DNA from: Atherix ibis
Lineage: Eukaryota; Arthropoda; Insecta; Diptera; Athericidae
Direction of reading: 5' to 3'
Assembly (NCBI GenBank): GCA_958298945.1
Contig: OY282605.1
Span: 36,806,811 to 36,870,810 of the forward strand
DNA length: 64,000 nt
In this document: positions 57,060 through 64,000 of the stretch, one piece after another
Numbering within the stretch: position 1 is the first letter of the stretch
Layout of the letters: every line of letters starts with the position of its first letter
Program-made: the position numbers and the translations under genes
The notes under the pieces: model-generated
The model's database searches: none
Seen by the model: only the letters and a program-made list of their open reading frames with translations
Told to the model about the DNA's origin: nothing

Positions 57060-58317
57060 CCAGGAGTATAAGCTCAAATCCGATCATAGATGGCGTGAGT
57101 GAGCGTATTAAACTACCATGGGCACGCCATACTTTTTTTTTATGAGTTTGACATCTGTCAACATTAATCAGCGCACATTGTCAGCAATTTCGTACAACAA
57201 CATACATTCTTCCTTTGGTAATCATGTCTATTTTTGTGCCAGAAAAAGAGAATTTGCGGGAAGCTCTGCTTTTCTGCTTCAATTTGAAGAAATTGGCTGC
57301 CGAATTGCATCGAATGCTTATGGATTGAACCGACGAAACGTACCGAGATTGGTTTCGTCGGTTCAAAGACGGCAATTTTGACTTGTGGGACAAGAAGCGT
57401 GAAAATCGGCCTAGGAAGGTTGAGGACCATCAATTGCAGGCTCTTTTGCACGACGACGATACCCAATCGAAAAAAATGCACGCGGAGCAATTGGGTGTTA
57501 CTCAACTAGCCCTTTCATACGTCTGCGTGCCATGAGGAATATTGAAAATATCGGAAAATGGGTTCCGCATGAATTGAACGATATGCATATGGGGCGACTC
57601 CAAAACACATGCGAAATCTTGCGCGCCAGACAAAAAAGAAAGTCGTTCTTGCATCGGATTGTAACAGGCGATGAAATGTGGATATATTTGGAGAATCCTA
57701 AACGCAAGAATTCGTGGGTTGATCCCGGCCAACCATCAACATTTTCCCCAAGACCAAATCGCTTCGGACGGAAGACGATGCTGTGCGTTTGGTGGGATCA
57801 GCAGGGTATCGTCTACTATGAGATGTTGAATCCTGGTGAAACTGTCAATGCCCACCATTACCATCAACAACTGATCAAGTTGAACCGTGCTCTGCGTGAA
57901 AAAACGACGGATTATCAACAAAGACATGACAAGCTGATTTTCCTCCACGACAACGCACCATCACACACTTCAAAAATGGTCCGAAACTATTTGGAGACAC
58001 TCAAATAGGAGGTGCTACTCCACCCCGCATATTCACCAGATCTGGCCCCTTCCGACTACCACCTGTTTTCGTCAATGTGCCACGCGCTCGCTGAGCAGCA
58101 CTTCGAATCTTACGAAGACGCCCGAAAATGGCTTGATGAGTGGTTTGCCTCGAAAGAGAAGGAATTTTTTTGGCGTGGTATCAGCAAATTGTCTGAGAGA
58201 TGGTAAAAATGTGTAGCTAGCGTTGGCAAGTACTTTGAATAAATTTGTTTTTGCTTTCTATGAAAAAACATGTGTTTTTTTGACTAAAAAACAGCGGGTT
58301 TAAGTTTATACACCTGG
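57060..58317 (+). mobile_element. Mos1-like mariner, copy H2 (nested in a Tc1-like relic)
   Basis: The 1258-bp element has inverted repeats starting CCAGGAGTATAAGC and ending in the complement CACCTGG, with TA at 57058-57059 and 58318-58319. It is the same family as H1 at 12.85 kb. Tc1-like coding text is found on both sides in matching orientation, so this mariner inserted into a Tc1 element. Confidence 0.92.
57224..58242 (+). pseudogene. Mos1-like mariner transposase, few lesions
   Basis: The ATG at 57224 gives MSIFVPEKENLREALLFCF, aligned with the Mos1 start. The frame stops after about 36 residues (RMLMD then TGA), shifts near 57330 and again near 57520, and from 57532 is open for 158 codons: KWVPHELND, TGDEMWIYLENPKRKNSW (first Asp 57670), MLCVWWDQQG, FLHDNAPSHTSKM (second Asp 57949). 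A TAG at 58006 replaces Trp; then SPDLAPSDYHLF (third Asp 58054, exactly 34 residues after the second), a TAA near 58204 replacing Glu or Lys, and KYFE with a stop at 58240-58242. All three catalytic Asp are kept. Expected length is about 340 residues, close to the 345 of Mos1. Confidence 0.92.
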
Positions 58318-58319
58318 TA

Positions 58320-58595
58320 AAATTCTTGAAGAAGATAAATGCCATTAAGTTGGATTAAGCATTCCAACATTAGAAAAGTTTTCCCGATTGATAATTTATG
58401 GTATATTATTAAAAATGTAGTTCTCTGACGCTAGAAACGAGAATGCTGAAGAGTTGCGAAATAAGGTTCGCGAAGAATGGACAGCCATACTCGTTCCTGT
58501 TGAATTGTGCAAGAAACTCATTGAATCTTTGCATAAAAGTTGTTAAGATGTAATAAAAAATAAACGAGTTGACACGAAATATTAAAAATTTTAAT
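58320..58595 (+). pseudogene. Tc1-like transposase relic, part 2 (C-terminus)
   Basis: Plus-strand text in shifted frames reads IDNLWYIIKNV (the Tc1 NPIENLWGDVKR block with the third catalytic residue), NAEELRNKVREEW, PVELCKKLIESL and DVIKNKRVDTKY, the standard end of Tc1 transposases (IP-ELC-KLIESMPRR---VI-NKGG-TKY). The second catalytic block (QQDND-KHTS) is deleted. It continues the fragment on the other side of mariner H2. Confidence 0.72.
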
Positions 58596-61060
58596 TTGTT
58601 TGGAAATAATATATAACAATTTAAAAGTCATTCAAACTTAAAAAAATTAATTTTAAAACTACTATTTTCTTTTGGAGCAATTACCTTAGCGATCTTTATT
58701 TCTTCAATTTAAATAAATGTAACTACAATATATAAAAATGTATTTAATCATAATAAGCATTTTTATTTTTATACAATAATTTTTTAATTTATTTAAAATA
58801 AATCAGATTTTGCAGACTATTTTGTGCACTGCTATTATTTTGTCTGCAAGTGTACGCGCACGTGTTTGAATAATTAAATTAAAAAAAAAAAATTTTGCAT
58901 TTTAAAAATATTTTTACATAACCATATTAATTTATGTACTTTTGGAAAAAATTTCCTTTATAAATATAACATTTTTCCTTTATAATATTCAACATGTTTT
59001 ATGGACACGTACTCGTATGAGTAATGACATACGAGCACTTGTAAGATTGTTACTATGATTCTTATTTTTTTTTCATGGATACAGTATAATTAAATGTGGT
59101 TACACTACCATAAATCATGTTTTATTTAATTTAACGAAATATGCATTTTTGTTATGCACTAATGAATAATATCAATTATTATGCACCACAAAACAAAAAT
59201 GTGCTTACTTTTGTAATAATTTATGAAAATAAGTTACAAGTCTTATGTTATTAAATTTTATGAACATTTTTAATTTTGAATTTTTGAAATTTCTTCCCTT
59301 AAAAATTCTCCTATGAATATAAATTGGAAAAAGTTGTTTGAGTTTTAAAAATATATTTGTTTACATTTTTAATATTATTAATAAAAAAAACTAAGCAGTA
59401 GAAAATTATATGAAAAACTTACCTAAAAATGAATTCAACATTTGGATTTGTATTAAATTATTTACAATTAAACTATTAAAAATAATATTTGAAATAAATA
59501 AAATGATTTAAAATTTATATTACTGTATATACAATACATGAAATCGATCAATCGTAAATTGACTATTTACATTCAAGGATTCATACATGAATTGGAAAAC
59601 GAAAAATGGTGGATTGTTTTTATTTAAACAGCGATTGAGGAAAATGTTCAATTGCAAAAGTACGCACTTATACGCCAGTTGATTTTTGTACAGATGCCAA
59701 CACTTTATGGTAATAGATACATTCAAGCTGTATGGTGACTTTTAATGGTTGAGATCAGTATATCCTTAAAAATAGGATAAAGTATACTCGTTCGATTGGT
59801 ATTCAACAGTCGTCATTATTTGAAAGAGTTTATCAAATATTTCTGTCAGAATTTATGGACGAACATGAATTCGAATTCAATGAACATCGAATGCCTGGCC
59901 TGGCTCTTTGCACAAATCATTTTATTATTTAATATTAAATACGATAAATACGATCAAATCTCTTCACTAGCCGGTAAAATATGGACTTGAAAATAAATTA
60001 ATTTTTTTTCGTTTTTAATTAAAAAAATTACGACATACCCTAAGATGGCATGTATTGTAATATTTGCCAAGGGAGCTATTTGACATTCTAAAATTCATTG
60101 GAAAAAATATTCATAATATCCTCATAGATTTTTTATTTATTACATAAAATCATCCAGACATACAGCCTATTTTTATTTGTTCAGAAATATTCTTTTAACA
60201 TTCATTTAATTGTTTTATTACGATACTTTTGCAATTTCGTATTGCTATAAAATTTTTTCGTATTTCCCTCAAAATTTATTTCGTTACTTTATAGGTTTAT
60301 GTCCTTTTTTGGTGAGTTCCAAAATCGATCAACGGAAAACGATATATAATATATATGTGTATATGGAGTGTCATATACTACCAACTCATAGTAAAATATT
60401 GAGTTTCTTTCATTAAAAAAATTCTAGGTTACCATAGGTCTCTGTATAATAAGGACTTGGGTAGGTAATATGGTGTGGGCGAAGGTTGTATTAGTTAAAA
60501 CTTATTTTTGTAAATTTTCTGCATTTTTTTTAGCCTCATATTTTATTTTTATTTATTTTTCTAAAAAAAAAACAAAATTATTCGTTATAAATTTTATTCC
60601 ACCTTTTTTTTAATTTTTAAACTTATTGTATTTCGTAGCTTCAATAATGGAAAATGGTTTATACATTAAAGCTTTAAGAAATTGTTTTTGATGGAATTTT
60701 TTTTACTCTTGGTTATTTTCACTTTTAATAAAATAAGAGAAAAATGCACATCTATAAAAAGGACACGTTCTTAATATACAATATTACTATTGACACATGA
60801 TTGTAATGTATAAAAATACAGATAAATACTAAAATTTTATTCAATTTCCGTATCAGTAAAAATTTCTTTTATCAATTTTGATATTAACAATTTTTCAATT
60901 TTTATCATTTAAATTTCAAAATATCTATTTTATAATTGTTAATTTTTAAGTTTCATAATTTTGTATCCCTCTTGAAAGTAGATTTCTTGGGAAACTTTAC
61001 ATCTGCGTATCTATTGTCTTCAATTTTAATAGCAGTGCTCAATGAATATTAACGACAGTA
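58596..61060. other. AT-rich interval without a recognised gene
   Basis: No family motif was found on either strand. Short frames (59520-59726, 59796-59990, 60210-60416) show no domain and are AT-driven. Confidence 0.5.
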
Positions 61061-61063
61061 CAA

Positions 61064-61727
61064 TTGGGTTGTCAAGAAAGTAATTTCGTTTTTCTTTTAA
61101 CCCTTTTCCATATTTCTGGCAGTAGCATGATCCCACGCCCATAAAATTTTTGTTCTTTGCTGGCAAAAAACTGATCCAAGTGATTTTTCATCTCCTCATT
61201 TGAATTAAACGTTTTAACGTCTAAAATTCTTTTGTAGAGACCGGAACAAATGATAATCGGAAGGTGCTAGGTCTGGAGAGTATGCTGGGTGTGATAGTAT
61301 ATCCAATCCAAGCTCTAAAAGCTTTTGCCGAGTGGTCATACTTGTGTGTGGTTTCGCATTATCCTGTTAGATCACTATACCTTTCCTTTTGACCAATTCT
61401 GGCCTTTTTTCTTTAAGTGAATCATTCAATTTGTTCAACTGATAATAGTGAACTTCAAAATTGCTCGTTAGAAAGCTCAAAATAAACGATTCCTTTGAAA
61501 ACCCACCAAACAGATGGGATAACCTTTTTTTGATGAATATTGGCTTTCGAAATGCTTTGAGCCGGTTCATCTTTTCTACTCCAGGATCTTTTGCGCTTAA
61601 CAACCCATTTTTCGTCCTCAGTGATGATACGCTTTAAAAATGGATCATTTTCTTGGCATTTGAGACGCAAATCGCAAACGTCAATGCGACGGCAAAAATT
61701 TTTTTCCGTAAGAAGATGAGGAACCCA
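61064..61727 (-). pseudogene. Mariner I transposase, middle and C-terminal part
   Basis: Past the nested insert the minus strand resumes at WVPHLLTEKNF and reads CQENDPFLKRIITEDEKWVV (first catalytic Asp region; GDEKW has become EDEKW), KRKRSWSRKDEPAQS, then KLNDSLKEKRPELVKRKGI. The second block is seen as SDNAKPHTS in a shifted frame, followed by a readable SPDLAP-like stretch with extra stops and the C-terminal region up to the inverted repeat. Several frameshifts and stops show decay. It resembles cecropia/mellifera-group mariners such as those of honeybee. Confidence 0.78.
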
Positions 61728-61729
61728 TA

Positions 61730-63032
61730 CCATCTTGATCAAAAAGTCTGGCGCTCCCATCCTTCCGAGGAAGAAGTTCTGTTTCTTTTGTTAAGTTGGT
61801 ACATCTGTTGTTGATATTCCCTCTAAATCTTCGCGTCATAGCATGCCATTTGCAAAAGTTACGTAGCCAATAGTACATCTATCTCTGTGTGTGTTGGCGA
61901 TTTTTTACAATTTTAGAAATGGATTTGAATTTGCAAAAATGAACTTGTATTAAATTTTGTGTGAAAAACGGATTTAATGGTGCGCGAACGTTGGAAATGT
62001 TGGAAAAGTGTTTCGGCAACGATTCTCTAAAGAAAACGGTCGTTTACCAGTGGCACGAGCGGTTCAAAAGTAGTCGTGAGTCAATCGAAGGAGATGAACG
62101 CAGTGGCAGACCATCGACATCGAAAACCGACGAAAACATTGATAAAGTAATAGAAATGTTGGTCAATAACCGCAAATTAACCATCAGAGAGATATCGGAG
62201 GACTTGAACATTGCCTATGGATTCGTCCAAGACATTTTGGTTAATGATTTGGGTTTCCGTCATGTACAGCAAATTTGGTGCCAAAGGACCTCAACTTCAT
62301 TCAAAAAAAGGACCGTGTTGACGTCGCAAAAAACATGATTTGCGAGGCTGAATCCGATCCCACATTCATCAAAAGGATCATTACTGGAGACGAGACGTGG
62401 GTTTATGAGTACGACACGCAATCCAGACATCAGGCAAGTGAATGGCGTTCACCAAATGAGCCGAGACCAAAAAAACCAAGTCGATTTCAGTCAAAAATGA
62501 AGGCAATGCTCACGGTTTTCATGGATTACAACGGTGAAGTGCATCATCAATTTTTGCCAGAAGGCCGGACAGTAAACAAAGAGTATTATTTGGGCGTTAT
62601 GAGACGTTTCCGTGAAGCAATTCGCCGAAATAGACCAGAATTGTGGGCAGAAAACTCGTGGATTTTGCACCATGATAACGCACCGTCACACAGTGCCATC
62701 ATTATTCGTAATTTTTTGACGAAAAATGCAACAAATACCATCCAGCAACCACCGAATTCACCTGATTTGGCTCCCTGTAACTTCTTTCTGTTCAATCGAG
62801 CTAAAAATCCATTACGGGGAACGCGTTTCAACAGCCGAGAAGAAGTAATGGAAAAATCGCAGGAAGCACTGATGGACATACCGAAAACCGAATATAAAAA
62901 ATGTTTCGAGGATTGGATCAAGCGCTGGCATAAGTGTGTTAAAGTCGATGGGGATTACTTTGAAGGGGAAAATATAGATTTAGATGAATAAACTTGCATT
63001 TTTAATTTTCGGTAACTTTTTGACCAAGGTGG
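61730..63032 (+). mobile_element. Mariner copy J, nested inside mariner I
   Basis: 1303 bp, with inverted repeats CCATCTTGATCAAAAAGT at the left and the near-complement (ACTTTTTGACCAAGGTGG) at the right, and TA at 61728-61729 and 63033-63034. The orientation is opposite to the host mariner. Removing the insert and one TA restores an open reading across the host transposase. It forms its own family, related to MAR1 by protein but with different ends. Confidence 0.95.
61919..62991 (+). pseudogene. Mariner J transposase with third catalytic Asp changed to Asn
   Basis: The start at 61919 reads MDLNLQK, then a TGA at codon 8, then CIKFCVKNGFNGARTLEML, the helix-turn-helix, GRPSTSKTDENIDK linker, ISEDLNIAYGFVQDILVN, a frameshift near 62272 and an open 238-codon stretch (from 62275): IITGDETWVYEYD (first Asp 62389), FLPEGRTVNKEYYLGVM, ILHHDNAPSHS (second Asp 62674) and SPDLAPCNFFLF, where AAC at 62779 encodes Asn in place of the third Asp, exactly 34 residues on. 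The C-terminus GDYFEGENIDLDE ends at 62991. About 350 residues would be expected. One stop, one shift and one substitution are the only clear lesions. Confidence 0.93.
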
Positions 63033-63034
63033 TA

Positions 63035-63377
63035 TGTCGAGCTTTGAGATTAAACGTAGATATTTCAAATGATCAGGAACGGCCAAATTCAGTTAATTTA
63101 ATCTCTCAGCCATCTCACAAGTTGTTATTCGCCGGTTTGCATCAATTAATGCCTTTATTGTGTCTTCATCAGCTTCAACTGGTTTTCCAAAACGTGGTGC
63201 ACCTTCGAGATCAAAATTGCCAGATCGAAATTTTCCAAACCAGTTTTGGCACTGGCGCTCACTTAACACATCTTCTCCATAGACATCAGATAATTTTTTT
63301 CTAGCTTGAACAGCATTTTTATCTTTTCTATAGTCAAAAAGTAAAATATGCCGAAAATGCTGTTTTTCACTTTCCAT
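63035..63377 (-). pseudogene. Mariner I transposase, N-terminal part
   Basis: The start at 63377 gives MESEKQHFRHILLFDYRKD, followed by LSDVYGEDVLSERQCQNWF and FRSGNFDLEGAPRFGKP, the helix-turn-helix and linker of this mariner group. The frame is open to RRITTCEMAERLN, then shifts, and reads DHLKYLRLISKLDI up to the TA at 63033-63034 where the nested mariner sits. The protein continues on the far side of the insert with WVPHLL, giving an uninterrupted LDIWVPHL junction. Confidence 0.85.
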
Positions 63378-63423
63378 ATTTAAAAGGGTATCAACCAAAA
63401 TCTACTATGTAGAAACAATCGAG

Positions 63424-63524
63424 CAAGCCTTGCTATGTTAGCTGTCAAAATTTTCACAAGCAAGCCTTGCTATGTTAGCTGTCAAAATTCTCACAAGCAA
63501 GCCTTGCTATGTCAGCTGTCAAAA
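63424..63524. repeat. 37-bp tandem repeat near the 5' end of mariner I
   Basis: Units starting CAAGCCTTGCTATGTTAGCT begin at 63424, 63461 and 63498, the third shorter. They lie between the outer inverted repeat and the start codon. Sub-terminal repeats can bind transposase in some mariner-like elements; here that is only a possibility. Confidence 0.85.
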
Positions 63525-63634
63525 TACATATGATTATGCGGCTTAAGTGTGAAGTTGGTTGTGAAAAAATGCCATTAAATCCTCTTTTGGGAAAAATGAA
63601 ATTACTTTCTTGACAGCCCAATAATATGACGTCC

Positions 63635-63860
63635 TTTCAAGTACTTTTTTTCAAGTTAAGAACAAGAAAGTCTCCAGTCAGGAATGCTTTTGTGCAGTAA
63701 TAACTCGTTGATGCGGATGGGGCGTTCTCATGATGGAGCATCCAAGTATCTCTTCAATGTCTGATCTGAGATGAAAAATCCTTTTTCAGACCAATTCAGG
63801 TATTTCGTCATAAAAGATTTAGTTGAAGGCTTTTTTAAGCAAAATTTATTTTGCACTACT
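63635..63860 (-). pseudogene. Decayed mariner-like transposase scrap
   Basis: The minus strand reads WMLHHENAPSASTSYYCTK, a version of LHHDNAPSHTS, with FLTGDFLVLNLKKS and, in another frame, LEKKYLKGRHI where mariner has FFLFPKLK--LKGRRF. It adjoins mariner I directly and resembles the 9.0-kb scrap. The part with the third catalytic Asp is not readable. Confidence 0.45.
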
Positions 63861-64000
63861 TTTCAAAAAAAAAAAATATAATTTTGCCACCGAAAAACTT
63901 CTTGATAAGAAATATTCCCCGTTGGATCATTTCCTACTTGTAGTACAAAATTTAATGGCATATCTTTAATCCAAATGTCGCTATTCTATTCTTCGACCGC
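63861..64000. other. Window end, unassigned sequence
   Basis: A short A-run near 63866-63880 and unassigned text up to the end. It may continue the scrap at 63635-63860. Confidence 0.3.

Larger units (their letters stand above)
61064..63621 (-). mobile_element. Mariner copy I (cecropia/mellifera-like), host of a nested mariner
   Basis: The inverted repeats TTGGGTTGTCAAGAAAGTAA at the left and its complement (with GCCCAA) at the right bound the element. TA follows at 63622-63623; the left flank is AA. The transposase is on the minus strand and is split by an inserted mariner (61730-63032). Without that insert and one TA it measures about 1.25 kb, the usual mariner size. Near the 5' end a 37-bp unit is present nearly three times (63424-63524). 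Confidence 0.9.

Noticed and set aside
61760..61878. Text between 61730 and 61880 first read as part of the outer mariner's transposase
   Set aside because: The TA at 61728 and the inverted repeat CCATCTTGATCAAAAAGT show that it is the 5' UTR of the nested mariner J; the outer reading joins cleanly without it.

Overview
This window is AT-rich eukaryotic DNA without any convincing host gene. Its non-LTR retrotransposons of the jockey and RTE types, its many mariner, Tc1 and pogo/Tigger relics, and its short CATATG/ACGAGTAT-style intergenic motifs suggest an insect, most likely a brachyceran fly; that assignment is inference. No rRNA, tRNA, CRISPR, operon or bacterial-style gene was seen. Nearly every long reading frame is a broken transposase or reverse transcriptase.

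Layout. 0.2-2.6 kb: jockey-type LINE pieces split by a composite mariner. 4.6-5.3 kb: a short mariner deletion derivative with complete ends. 9.0-10.4 kb: a mariner scrap followed by a 121-bp satellite array. 12.8-14.9 kb: a Mos1-like mariner and an older mariner relic. 15.5-19.2 kb: two jockey-type LINE fragments. 19.3-20.8 kb: a Tigger-like element. 20.9-22.0 kb: the longest copy of an unclassified interspersed repeat (here 'repeat R'). 22.1-23.4 kb: another mariner. 26.0-31.3 kb: repeat R, a DDE-transposase scrap, an old mariner and a mariner deletion derivative. 34.4-36.9 kb: repeat R, then a mariner carrying a non-autonomous RTE insertion. 39.5-41.3 kb: a jockey-type LINE split by a mariner. 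42.8-43.9 kb: a mariner with a fold-back end. 44.2-50.7 kb: repeat R, a Tigger relic and a 2.7-kb RTE element. 52.7-54.0 kb: a degenerate tandem repeat and repeat R. 56.0-58.6 kb: a LINE relic, then a Tc1-like relic split by a Mos1-like mariner. 61.1-63.9 kb: a mariner nested inside a mariner, plus a scrap of a third.

The informative biology is the history of these elements. Six loci of one mariner family (ends CGAGGTCTGTTCAAAAAG; called MAR1 here) form a set of deletion derivatives. Two shared deletion junctions occur in all four combinations, which points to recombination or interrupted gap repair between copies. Several copies carry inverted duplications or a micro-inversion of the kind made by template switching. 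Nested insertions give a relative order of activity. No transposase in the window can be read through without a stop, frameshift or lost catalytic residue, so all look immobile unless helped in trans.
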